In this document: piece by piece, positions 10,095 through 18,450 of the stretch
How positions within the stretch are numbered: position 1 is the stretch's first letter
How the letters are laid out: every line of letters begins with the position of its first letter
Source of the DNA: Paracoccaceae bacterium
Lineage (GTDB): Bacteria > Pseudomonadota > Alphaproteobacteria > Rhodobacterales > Rhodobacteraceae
NCBI GenBank assembly: GCA_023383015.1
Contig: JAHDXW010000007.1
Coordinates: 47,918-111,917 of the forward strand
DNA: 64,000 bases
Reading direction: 5' to 3'
The notes under the pieces: generated by a model
What the model was told of the DNA's origin: nothing
The model's database searches: none
Seen by the model: the letters and a program-made list of their open reading frames with translations, nothing else
Program-made: the position numbers and the translations under genes

Positions 10095-10958
10095 TCAGCG
10101 CAACCGGCGGATCAGCGAAGAGGTGTCCCAGCGGCCCCCGCCCATGCGCTGGACGTCGGCATAGAACTGGTCGACCAGCGCGGTCATCGGCAGCGATGCG
10201 CCGGCCGCAGCCGCCGCCTCCAGGCAGATCCGCAGGTCCTTGCGCATCCAGTCGACGGCGAAGCCGAAGTCGAAGCGGTCCTCCAGCATCGTCGCGTGAC
10301 GGTTCGCCATCTGCCACGAGCCGGCCGCGCCCTGGGCGATGACCTCGACCACCGCCTTGCCGTCAAGGCCCGCCTTCTCGCCGAAGGCCAGCGCCTCCGA
10401 CAGGCCCTGGACGACGCCCGCGATGCAGATCTGGTTCATCATCTTGGCGATCTGGCCGGCGCCGCTGTCACCGATGCGGCGGCAGATGCGGGCATAGGCG
10501 GCGATCACCGGCTCGGCGCGGGCGTAGTCCGCCGCCGGCCCGCCGCACATCACCGACAGCTGCCCGTTCTCGGCCCCCGCCTGCCCGCCCGAGACCGGCG
10601 CGTCGACGAAGCCGAGCCCGCGCTCGCCCGCCAGCGTGGCAAGCTCGCGCGCGATGCGGGCCGAGACGGTGGTGTGGTCGACGAAGACCGCCCCCCCGCC
10701 CATGCCGGCGAAGGCCCCCGCGGGCCCCAGGCAGACGGCGCGCAGGTCGTCGTCGTTGCCGACGCAGGCCATCACGAACTCCGCCCCCGCCGCGGCCGCC
10801 GCCGGGGTCGGGGCCATCGTGCCGCCGTGGCGCGCCACCCAGGCCTCGGCCCTCGCCGCGGTGCGGTTGTAGACGGTGACGGCATGGCCGCGGGCGGCAA
10901 GATGACCCGCCATCGGGAATCCCATCACCCCGAGCCCCAGGAACGCCACTTTCGCCAT
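10095..10958 (-). CDS. NAD(P)-dependent beta-hydroxyacid dehydrogenase (3-hydroxyisobutyrate / tartronate semialdehyde reductase family)
   Basis: A 287-residue soluble enzyme with the N-terminal Rossmann motif FLGLGVMGFPMAGHLA, the substrate-binding signature FVDAPVSGGQAGAENGQ and the catalytic-lysine segment GAGQIAKMMNQ. All key motifs of the beta-hydroxyacid dehydrogenase family are intact and the length is normal. Members reduce or oxidise tartronate semialdehyde, 3-hydroxyisobutyrate, succinic semialdehyde or related C3-C4 acids; the sequence alone does not choose among them. It is divergent from the penicillin-acylase-like gene, with about 110 bases between the two starts. Confidence 0.9.
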   Translation of the reverse strand: MAKVAFLGLGVMGFPMAGHLAARGHAVTVYNRTAARAEAWVARHGGTMAPTPAAAAAGAEFVMACVGNDDDLRAVCLGPAGAFAGMGGGAVFVDHTTVSARIARELATLAGERGLGFVDAPVSGGQAGAENGQLSVMCGGPAADYARAEPVIAAYARICRRIGDSGAGQIAKMMNQICIAGVVQGLSEALAFGEKAGLDGKAVVEVIAQGAAGSWQMANRHATMLEDRFDFGFAVDWMRKDLRICLEAAAAAGASLPMTALVDQFYADVQRMGGGRWDTSSLIRRLR

Positions 10959-11069
10959 GCCTGTCTCCCTCGCCTCGGGAGGGGCCGATTGCCCTTCCCG
11001 GCGGTTGCCCTTACCTACCGCCCTGCCTCGCCGTCAACCGTCGCCCCGCTCGCAGGCCCGCCCGCGCCC

Positions 11070-13526
11070 ATGCTGACCGCCTTCCGCTGGCTCTTCCGCA
11101 TCGCCGTGGCGCTGGTCGTGCTGGCCGTGGGCGGGGCCGCGGTCGTCTACTACTTCGCCGCCCGCTCGCTGCCTGACTACGATGCCGCCCACCGGCTGGA
11201 GGGGCTGTCGGGGCCGGTCGAGATCGTCCGCGACAACGCCAACGTGCCGCACATCTTCGCCCCGACCGACGCCGACGTCTTCTTCGCTCTGGGGTTCGCC
11301 CACGCCCAGGACCGGCTGTGGCAGATGACGCTGCTGCGGCGCACCGTGCAGGGACGGCTGTCCGAGGTCTTCGGCGCCCGCACCGCCCGCACCGACGAGC
11401 TGATGCGCCGGCTCGACCTCTACGGCCTAGCACGGCAGTCGGTGGCCGCCCAGGACGACGACACCGCCGGCGCGCTGGCGGCCTATGCGCGCGGCGTCAA
11501 CGCCTGGATCGGGGTGGTCAACGACCGCGCGCTCGGCCGCGGGGCGCCGGAGTTCTTCCTGTTCCCGGCCGAGATCGCGGTCTGGACGCCGGCCGATTCG
11601 ATCGCGCTGATGAAGCTGATGGCGCTGCAGGTGACCGGCCAGATCGCGACCGAGGTGCAGCGGGCGCGGCTGTCGCTGCTGCTGCGCCCCGAGCGGGTGG
11701 CCGACCTGATGCCCGAGACCCCCGGCCCGCCGGTGATGGCCCTGCCCGATTTCGCGGCGCTCCTTCCCGGCGCGCCCCGCACCGCCGCCGCGCCGCCGCC
11801 GCCGCCGGCCCTCTCGCCGGTCGCCGCGCGCGGCCTTGCGGGGGCCTCGAACGCCTTTGCCGCGGCGCCGGGGCGGACGGCGGGGCACGGGGCGCTGCTG
11901 GCCAACGACCCCCATCTCGGCTTCACCGCCCCCGCGCTGTGGTACCTCGCGCGGCTGGAGCTCGCCTCGGGCGGGGTGATCGGCGGCACCATTCCCGGCA
12001 TCCCGGCGGTTCTGGTGGGCCGGGGCGAGAACCTAGGCTGGGGGCTGACGACCGCCTATCTCGACGACCTCGACCTCTTCGTCGAGCGGCTGAACCCCGA
12101 CAACCCCGCGGAATACCTGACCCCCGAAGGCTGGAAGCCCTTCGTCACGCGCCGGGCGATCGTCGAGATTCGCGACGCCCCTCCGCTCACGCTGACCCTG
12201 CGCTGGAGTGAGAACGGACCGGTGCTGCCGGGGGCGCATTTCGACCTCGCCGCGATCACCCCGCCCGGCCACGTCATGGCCCTGTCGTGGACGGCGCTGT
12301 CGGCCGAGGACACGACGATGAGCGCGGCGCTGCGGCTGATGCGGTCGGCCTCGGTGGGGGAGGCGATCGCGGCCGGGCGGCTGACCGTCGCCCCCGCGCA
12401 GATGGTCACCCTGGCCGACCGCGGGGGGGTGGCGATCCAGCTTGCCGGCGCGATGCCCCGCCGCGACCCGCGCCACCAGACCGAGGGGCGGATGCCGGCG
12501 CCGGGATGGCTGGCAGCGAACCGCTGGCAGGGGGTGCTGCCCTACGAAGACAACCCCCGCATCGCCAACCCGCCGACGGGCATCGTCGGCAACACCAACA
12601 ACCGCATCACCGATGGGCCCTTTCCCCGCCATGTCAGCCACGACTGGGGCGACACCCAGCGGGTGCTGCGGTGGCTGCGGCTGATGCGGGCCCGCGATGT
12701 GCACACCCGCGAGAGCTTCATCGAGGCGCAGCTCGACACCGTCAGCTTCGCCGCCCGGGCGCTGGTGGCGCTGGTCGGGGCCGACCTCTTCTTCACCGGC
12801 GAGGCCGCCGCCGAGGGCAGCCGCGAGCGGCTCAGGGCGCGGGCGCTGGCGTTGCTGGCGGACTGGACCGGCGAGATGAACGAGCACCTGCCCGAGCCGC
12901 TGATCTACTCGGCCTGGATGCGGGCCCTGCAGGAGCGGCTGATCCGCGACGATCTCGGCCCCTATGCCGCCGCCTTCACCCATGTCGAGCCGCTGTTCAT
13001 CGAGCGCGTCTTCCGCGACGTCGACGGGGCGGCGGCGTGGTGCGACATCATCCAGTCGGCGGCCGTGGAAAGCTGCACCGACATCGCGCGGCTGGCGCTG
13101 GACGACGCGCTGCTGGCGCTGACCGAGCGCTACGGGCTGGCGGTGGAGAGCTGGCGGTGGGGCGACGCCCACCAGGCCACCCATGACCACACGGTGCTGG
13201 GCGAGGTGGCGGTGCTGCGCCATTTCGTCAACATCCGCCAGTCGACCTCGGGCGACGACCACACGCTGAACCGCGGGCTGAGCGCGGGCAGCGGGAACGA
13301 GCCGTTCCGGAACGTGCACGGGCCGGGCTATCGCGGTGTCTATGATTTCGGCGACCCGGACTCATCGGTCTTTGTGATCGCCACCGGGCAGTCGGGGCAC
13401 TTCCTGTCGCGCCACTACGACGACCTCGGCGAGCGCTGGCGGCGGGGGGAATACATCCCGATGTCGCTCGACCCCGACCTCGCCCGCGCCGCCGCCGTGG
13501 GTATCACCCGGCTCGAGCCGCGCTAG
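11070..13526 (+). CDS. Penicillin acylase family protein (Ntn hydrolase; possible acyl-homoserine-lactone acylase)
   Basis: An 818-residue precursor of the N-terminal-nucleophile hydrolases. An N-terminal hydrophobic segment (LFRIAVALVVLAVGGAAVVYYF) is a signal anchor, placing the enzyme in the periplasm. The alpha part carries VEIVRDNANVPHIFA and GFAHAQDRLWQM. Ser260, in GLAGASNAFAAAP, is the expected self-cleavage site and nucleophile of the beta chain. Downstream are ALLANDPHLGF, GIVGNTNNRIT and, near the C-terminus, LNRGLSAGSGNEPFRNVHGPGYR. The family cleaves amide-linked acyl groups from penicillins, glutaryl-cephalosporins or acyl-homoserine lactones. No luxI/luxR pair is nearby, so the substrate stays open. 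No clear ribosome-binding site precedes the ATG at 11070. Confidence 0.9.
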   Translation: MLTAFRWLFRIAVALVVLAVGGAAVVYYFAARSLPDYDAAHRLEGLSGPVEIVRDNANVPHIFAPTDADVFFALGFAHAQDRLWQMTLLRRTVQGRLSEVFGARTARTDELMRRLDLYGLARQSVAAQDDDTAGALAAYARGVNAWIGVVNDRALGRGAPEFFLFPAEIAVWTPADSIALMKLMALQVTGQIATEVQRARLSLLLRPERVADLMPETPGPPVMALPDFAALLPGAPRTAAAPPPPPALSPVAARGLAGASNAFAAAPGRTAGHGALLANDPHLGFTAPALWYLARLELASGGVIGGTIPGIPAVLVGRGENLGWGLTTAYLDDLDLFVERLNPDNPAEYLTPEGWKPFVTRRAIVEIRDAPPLTLTLRWSENGPVLPGAHFDLAAITPPGHVMALSWTALSAEDTTMSAALRLMRSASVGEAIAAGRLTVAPAQMVTLADRGGVAIQLAGAMPRRDPRHQTEGRMPAPGWLAANRWQGVLPYEDNPRIANPPTGIVGNTNNRITDGPFPRHVSHDWGDTQRVLRWLRLMRARDVHTRESFIEAQLDTVSFAARALVALVGADLFFTGEAAAEGSRERLRARALALLADWTGEMNEHLPEPLIYSAWMRALQERLIRDDLGPYAAAFTHVEPLFIERVFRDVDGAAAWCDIIQSAAVESCTDIARLALDDALLALTERYGLAVESWRWGDAHQATHDHTVLGEVAVLRHFVNIRQSTSGDDHTLNRGLSAGSGNEPFRNVHGPGYRGVYDFGDPDSSVFVIATGQSGHFLSRHYDDLGERWRRGEYIPMSLDPDLARAAAVGITRLEPR

Positions 13527-13693
13527 GGCCGGCTCCCGGCCGGGTTGGGCGCCGCGGGTCGGCGCCTGTCCCACGCATGAGACAAATTCCAAGACATTGA
13601 CATGACTGCATTTTCATGCCCGTGTTTACGTTCCGTTGACAATCGCGCCGGCCGCGGGAACGGGGACGCGGGCGCCCGCCGCCGGTCGGCGGC
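13527..13693. other. Convergent intergenic spacer with a low-GC stretch
   Basis: The spacer between the penicillin-acylase-like gene and hflX starts with GC-rich repeats (GGCGCC-7-GGCGCC around 13549-13567), which may terminate transcription. From about 13580 to 13645 it becomes unusually A/T-rich, with two TTGACA-like hexamers. No open frame or -10 partner there is convincing. Confidence 0.3.
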
Positions 13694-14950
13694 TCAGGGT
13701 GCGAGGTCGCGGAACTGCTGCTCCTGGCGCGGGGTCAAGCGCAGCCGGAGGCGGTGGCCGCCCTCGACCTCTTCCTCGGCCACGACCACGCCCTGGGCAT
13801 GCGCCCAGGCCCGGCGGCGGCCCTCGGCGTAGGGGACGAACACCGTCCGTTCCACCCGCTCGGTGCCGAGCGCAGCGCCGACCGCATCGGCGAGCGCCGC
13901 GATGCCCTCGCCGGTGACCGCCGAGAGGGCGACGCAGAGGGGCGTGCGCGCCGCCTGGCCGCGGCGGGCCTCGGCCTCGGCCTCGGGCAGCAGGTCGATC
14001 TTGTTCCAGACCTCGATCACCGGCGTCGCCTCGCCGACCCCGAGGCTGGCGAGGATGCGCCGCACCTCCTCGGACTGGAGCTCGCTCTCGCGGTGGGCGA
14101 TGTCGCGGACATGGAGGATGAGGTCGGCGGCCGTCACCTCCTCGAGCGTGGCGCGGAAGGCGGCGACAAGCTGGGTCGGCAGCGCCGAGATGAAGCCGAC
14201 GGTGTCGGACAGGATCACCTTCTGGCCGCCGGGAAGCACGACCGCCCGCATCGTCGGGTCGAGTGTGGCAAACAGCATGTCGCGGGCCAGCACCTCGGCC
14301 CCGGTCAGCCGGTTGAACAGCGTCGACTTGCCGGCGTTGGTGTAGCCGACCAGCGCCACCACCGGGAACGGCACCCGCGCCCGGGCGGCGCGGTGCAGCT
14401 CGCGCGTCCTGACCACCCGGTCGAGCTGCCGGCGCAGGCGCAGGATCGCGTCGTCGAGCGCGCGGCGGTCGGATTCGAGCTGGGTTTCGCCGGGGCCGCC
14501 GAGAAAGCCCATGCCGCCGCGCTGGCGTTCGAGGTGCGTCCAGGCCCGCACCAGCCGGCTGCGCTGGTAGGTCAGCGCCGCAAGCTCGACCTGCAGCACT
14601 CCCTCGCGGGTGCGGGCGCGGTCGGCGAATATCTCGAGGATGAGCCCAGTGCGGTCGAGCAGCTTGAGCTTCCATTCCCGCTCGAGGTTGCGCTGCTGCA
14701 CCGGCGACACGGCCCCGTCGACCAGAACGAGCCCGACCCCGAGCTCCTCGAACCGGGCCTTGAGCTCGGCAAGCTTGCCGGCGCCGAACAGCTTGCCCGG
14801 CTGGACCTTGGGCAGGCGGACGGTGTCGGCGCCCGCAACCTCGATGCCCGGCAGGGCCGCAGCCAGCGCCACCGCTTCGGCCAGCGCCTCCTCGGCAGGG
14901 CGACGGCCACGGTCCGACAGCAAGTCGGGGTGCAGGACATAGGCGCGCAT
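13694..14950 (-). CDS. hflX: GTPase HflX
   Basis: A 418-residue ribosome-associated GTPase that splits stalled ribosomes and acts as a stress factor. The N-terminal HflX domain contains VQPGKLFGAGKLAEL and the family signature DGAVSPVQQRNLEREW. The RGGMGFLGGPGETQLE glycine-rich linker follows. The G domain has P-loop GYTNAGKST, LFATLDPTMR (switch I), DTVGFI (G3) and NKID (G4). The ATG at 14950 is chosen as the first good start after the upstream hfq stop; the longer open frame to 15373 reads through hfq in another frame. The hfq-hflX pair is a conserved neighbourhood across proteobacteria. Confidence 0.96.
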   Translation of the reverse strand: MRAYVLHPDLLSDRGRRPAEEALAEAVALAAALPGIEVAGADTVRLPKVQPGKLFGAGKLAELKARFEELGVGLVLVDGAVSPVQQRNLEREWKLKLLDRTGLILEIFADRARTREGVLQVELAALTYQRSRLVRAWTHLERQRGGMGFLGGPGETQLESDRRALDDAILRLRRQLDRVVRTRELHRAARARVPFPVVALVGYTNAGKSTLFNRLTGAEVLARDMLFATLDPTMRAVVLPGGQKVILSDTVGFISALPTQLVAAFRATLEEVTAADLILHVRDIAHRESELQSEEVRRILASLGVGEATPVIEVWNKIDLLPEAEAEARRGQAARTPLCVALSAVTGEGIAALADAVGAALGTERVERTVFVPYAEGRRRAWAHAQGVVVAEEEVEGGHRLRLRLTPRQEQQFRDLAP

Positions 14951-15003
14951 CGGCCCGCCGGGCGGGCCGCTGGCGGTGTCGTGGACCGGGGCGTCCGAAT
15001 CAG

Positions 15004-15237
15004 TCAGTCGTCGGCCTCGTAAAGGCTGATGGGCTGGCCGGGCATGATGGTCGAGATCGCATGCTTGTAGACGAGCTGCGACTGGCCGTCCCGGCGCAGG
15101 AGCACGCAGAAGTTGTCGAACCAGGTGATGACGCCCTGCAGCTTGACGCCGTTGATCAGGAAGATCGTCACCGCGACCTTGCCCTTGCGGACGTGGTTGA
15201 GGAAGGCGTCCTGCAGGTTCTGCTTTTCGGCAGCCAT
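15004..15237 (-). CDS. hfq: RNA chaperone Hfq
   Basis: A 77-residue Sm-like protein, the length normally seen in Rhodobacterales. Sm1 covers [20 protein letters not shown] and [17 protein letters not shown], and Sm2 is the [10 protein letters not shown] region. It forms a hexamer that pairs small RNAs with messages. The start at 15237 (MAAEKQNLQ) matches the usual Hfq N-terminus; an in-frame upstream start at 15300 would add 21 basic residues and is unlikely. AGGGA lies about ten bases before the ATG. It lies between trkH and hflX, all on the same strand, and the C-terminal tail is very short (YEADD). Confidence 0.97.
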   Translation of the reverse strand: MAAEKQNLQDAFLNHVRKGKVAVTIFLINGVKLQGVITWFDNFCVLLRRDGQSQLVYKHAISTIMPGQPISLYEADD

Positions 15238-15409
15238 CTGTGCTTGTCCCTGTTGTTCTTGTCGTTTCCGTTTCTTGCGGTTGCCCGCCGCCATGGGCAT
15301 ATCTGCCGCCGCGCCGGAGGCACGGTGGATGCGCCGCCACTATGGGCCGGCAAGGGGAGAGATTCCAGACCAAAAATCAGCCCGTTATGACGGAACCGCG
15401 CGGGCGGCC

Positions 15410-16993
15410 TCAGTCCCTCCAGGCAGGCGGGGCAAGAAGCGCGATCACCGCGAGCGTCTCGAGCCGGCCGAGGATCATCGCGGCGGCAAGGATTGCCTTG
15501 GGCGCGGTCGCGAGGCCGGCCCATGAGAGGGGCGAATCGGCGGCCAACTGGACCAGCGGGCCGGTGGTGGAGAGCGCCGCGTAGGTGAAGACCAGCGCGG
15601 TCTCGAAGGGCTGGCCGGCGAACGCCAGCGCCGCCGCGACCACCGCGATCGAGAAGGCGAAGAGCATGAAGAACAGCCACGCCAGATGCGCCCCCTCGCG
15701 CCGCAGCCGGCGCGCCTCGGGCCCCTCGCCGCCGAGGGAGGAGGGATGGATGATGCGCTCGAGCTCGCGCTCGCCCTGGCGCAGCAGGGTGTAGACGCGC
15801 AGGAGCTTCACCCCGCCGGCGGTGGTGGCCACGCCGCCGCCGATGAGCGCCAGGCCGAGCAGGATGAGCCCCGGCGAGCGAAGGTCGGACCAGATGCGCG
15901 CCGCCGCCCAGTCGTCGGACACGAAACCGGTGGTGGTGAGGAAGGAGGCGACCGTGAAGAGACCGCCCCAGAGGGCGCCGGCGGCGGCGGGGATGTCCTG
16001 GGGATCGCTGTCGTCGAGGGCGCCGAGGAAATGGCGCAGGAACAGGATCGCCGCGGCGGCGAGGACCAGCAACAGGCCGAGGCGCAGTTCGGGGTCGCGG
16101 CCGAGCCCGCGGCGGGTACCCGGCCGCGGCGCCCCCGGCAGCGTCCGGCGCGACAGGGCGAAGACGAGGAAGAGGAAGACCAGCATCTCGCCGGCAAGCC
16201 CGGCCGTCGACCCCGCCATGCCCTGCACCGGCGAGATCGCCGAGGTGGCGAGGGTGGACATCGCATGGCAGCCGGCGACGAGGGCACGCTCGCCGGCGAT
16301 CATCAGCATGATCCAGAGCGCGCCGGTCAGAAGCGCATAGGCCGGCGCCACCGCGGCGGTGGCGCGCAGCACCCGCCGGGCGCGGTCGTCGGCCGCCGCG
16401 GGACCGCGGCCGCCGCCGGTGCCGGGCTGGCCCGAGAGCACCTCGAAGCCGCCGAGGTTCATCGGCGCCAGCACCGCCGCGGCGGTGACGAGCATGAAGA
16501 GCCCGCCGAGCCAGCCCACCAGCGCCCGCCACAGGTGCACCGTCGGCGGCAGCCGGCCCGGGGCATCGTAGAGCGAGGCGCCGGTGGTGGTGAAGCTCGA
16601 TACCATCTCGAACCAGGCGTTGAACCAGGTCGTGTCGGGCACGGCGACGCGGAAGGGCAGCGTGAACACCACCGGCAGGGCGGCGAAGGCGGCGGCCATG
16701 GTGGCCAGGTCGCCGCGGGTGGCATCGCGCGGGCGGTGCCCGGCGGTGGCGAGCGCGAGCAGCACCGTCACCACCATGCAGAGGAGCCCGGGGTAGAGGA
16801 AGGCGCGCGCCAGCCCGTGCGCCTGCACCGCCGCGGCGTGGGCGGCGGGGACCAGCATCGCCAGCCCGCCCATGCCGAGAAGCAGCACCGGCATCGGCAG
16901 CCGCGCCAGCCGCGCCGCCGCCGCCCGCCCGGTGCCGGCCGCCATTCCGGGCGGGGCCGGCCGCGGCCTGCTGCGGGGAGGCGGGCCGGCCAT
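15410..16993 (-). CDS. trkH: Trk-type potassium uptake membrane subunit TrkH
   Basis: A 527-residue polytopic protein of the KtrB/TrkH superfamily, the pore of the Trk potassium uptake system, driven by membrane potential and gated by TrkA. The selectivity-filter regions are visible as SSFTTTGASLYD (loop 1), MSTLATSAISPVQG (loop 2), SFLTTTGFVSDDW (loop 3) and TYAALSTTGPLVQL (loop 4). The stretch TAGGVKLLRVYTLL is the conserved segment after loop 3. Its ATG overlaps the trkA stop as ATGA, so the two subunits are translationally coupled. The N-terminus is extended and Pro/Arg-rich, so a start at the second Met (M17) is possible. Confidence 0.94.
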   Translation of the reverse strand: MAGPPPRSRPRPAPPGMAAGTGRAAAARLARLPMPVLLLGMGGLAMLVPAAHAAAVQAHGLARAFLYPGLLCMVVTVLLALATAGHRPRDATRGDLATMAAAFAALPVVFTLPFRVAVPDTTWFNAWFEMVSSFTTTGASLYDAPGRLPPTVHLWRALVGWLGGLFMLVTAAAVLAPMNLGGFEVLSGQPGTGGGRGPAAADDRARRVLRATAAVAPAYALLTGALWIMLMIAGERALVAGCHAMSTLATSAISPVQGMAGSTAGLAGEMLVFLFLVFALSRRTLPGAPRPGTRRGLGRDPELRLGLLLVLAAAAILFLRHFLGALDDSDPQDIPAAAGALWGGLFTVASFLTTTGFVSDDWAAARIWSDLRSPGLILLGLALIGGGVATTAGGVKLLRVYTLLRQGERELERIIHPSSLGGEGPEARRLRREGAHLAWLFFMLFAFSIAVVAAALAFAGQPFETALVFTYAALSTTGPLVQLAADSPLSWAGLATAPKAILAAAMILGRLETLAVIALLAPPAWRD

Positions 16994-18369
16994 CAGAAGA
17001 AATCGACCGCGACCTGCAGCAGCCGCTCGACCTCGGGCACGTCGGGCGCGAGCGCGAACATGACGATCACGTCGCCCTCGCGGATGCGCGTCGCGCCGGT
17101 GGGCTTGACGAGGCGGTCGTCCTGCAGCACGGCGCCGACCAGAACACCCTCGGGGAAGTCGATGTCGCGGATCATCTGCCCGGCGATCGGCGAGGTCGAG
17201 AGCACCTGCGCCTCGATCACCTCGGCCTCGGCGTCGCCGATGGAGTAGATCGCCCGTACCCGGCCGTGGCGGATGTGGCGAAGGATCGAGGAAACGGTGG
17301 TGGCGCGGGGGTTGATGTAGGCGTCGATGCCGAGCGGCACGGTCAGCGAGGCCAGCGAGGGATCGTTGATGAGCGCGATCGCCATCGGGCAGCCCGCCGC
17401 CTTGGCGCGCACCGAGACGAGCAGGTTGGTCTTGTCGTCATCGGTGACCGCGAGGATCGCGTCGGCGCGGGCGACGTTGGCCTCGGCGAGGATCTCGGCG
17501 TCCATGCCGTCGCCGTTCAGCACGATGGTGCGCTCGAGCGCGTCGGCGGCGGCCTCGGCCTTCCTGCGGTTGCGCTCGATCACCTTCACGCGCATGCGGT
17601 CGCGCCCCGATTCGAGGGCGCGCGCAACCGCGAGCCCGACGTTGCCGCCCCCGACGATGACCACCCGCTCCTGCTTGCGCGCCGCCTTGCCGAAGATCTC
17701 GAGCGTGCGGCCGACGTCGCCGATGTCGGCCAGCAGATAGACCTGGTCGGCCTCGAAGAGCTGGTCGCCGGGCTCGGGCGCGAACAGCCGGCCCTCGCGG
17801 CGGATGCCGACGACGATGGCGCGGAGCGTCGAGAACAGGTCGGTCAGCTGGCGCAGCGGGGTGTTCAGCACCGGGCAGTCGGCCTCGAGCGCGATCCCCA
17901 GAAGCTCCACCCGGCCGCCGATGAAGCTGGCGGTCTCGAAGGCGGTGGGGGCGGCGAGGCGCTCGAGCGCGGCGGCGGCGACCTCGCGCTCGGGGCTGAT
18001 GACGACGTCGATGGGCATGTGCTCGCGCCGGTAGAGGTCGGCGGTGGCGGCGCCGAGGTAGTTCTGGGCGCGGATGCGGGCGATCTTGCGGGTGATGCCG
18101 AAGACCGAATGGGCCACCTGGCAGGTGACCATGTTGACCTCGTCCGAATAGGTCGCGGCGATGATCATGTCGGCGTCGCGCGCGCCCGCCCGCTCGAGCA
18201 CGTCGGGGTAGCTGGCGAAGCCGGCGACGCCCTGGACGTCGAGCGAATCCACCGCCCGCGCCACGAGTTCGGGGTTGCTGTCGACGAGCGTGACGTCGTT
18301 CTTCTCGCCGGCAAGATGGCGGGCGATCTGCCAGCCGACCTGGCCTGCCCCGCAGACGATGACCTTCAT
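16993..18369 (-). CDS. trkA: Trk system NAD-binding gating subunit TrkA
   Basis: A 458-residue cytoplasmic ring protein with two RCK (TrkA-N plus TrkA-C) halves. The first Rossmann motif is VIVCGAGQVGWQIA at the N-terminus and the second is VVIVGGGNVGLAVA mid-protein. DSNPELVARA and the GDGMDAEILAEA segment fit the ligand-binding pattern. TrkA-C domains lie around residues 145-225 and 365-455, the latter holding EVIEAQVLSTSPIAG. It binds NAD(H)/ATP and opens TrkH, with which it overlaps by four bases. Its position directly after ntrX is conserved in alphaproteobacteria and suggests co-transcription. Confidence 0.96.
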   Translation of the reverse strand: MKVIVCGAGQVGWQIARHLAGEKNDVTLVDSNPELVARAVDSLDVQGVAGFASYPDVLERAGARDADMIIAATYSDEVNMVTCQVAHSVFGITRKIARIRAQNYLGAATADLYRREHMPIDVVISPEREVAAAALERLAAPTAFETASFIGGRVELLGIALEADCPVLNTPLRQLTDLFSTLRAIVVGIRREGRLFAPEPGDQLFEADQVYLLADIGDVGRTLEIFGKAARKQERVVIVGGGNVGLAVARALESGRDRMRVKVIERNRRKAEAAADALERTIVLNGDGMDAEILAEANVARADAILAVTDDDKTNLLVSVRAKAAGCPMAIALINDPSLASLTVPLGIDAYINPRATTVSSILRHIRHGRVRAIYSIGDAEAEVIEAQVLSTSPIAGQMIRDIDFPEGVLVGAVLQDDRLVKPTGATRIREGDVIVMFALAPDVPEVERLLQVAVDFF

Positions 18370-18450
18370 CCCTGCCGCCCCAGCTGCCCGGCACCCGGCC
18401 GCGCCCGACCTGCATAGGCCAGGGCGCGCCCGGGGGTCAACGGCGCCGGC

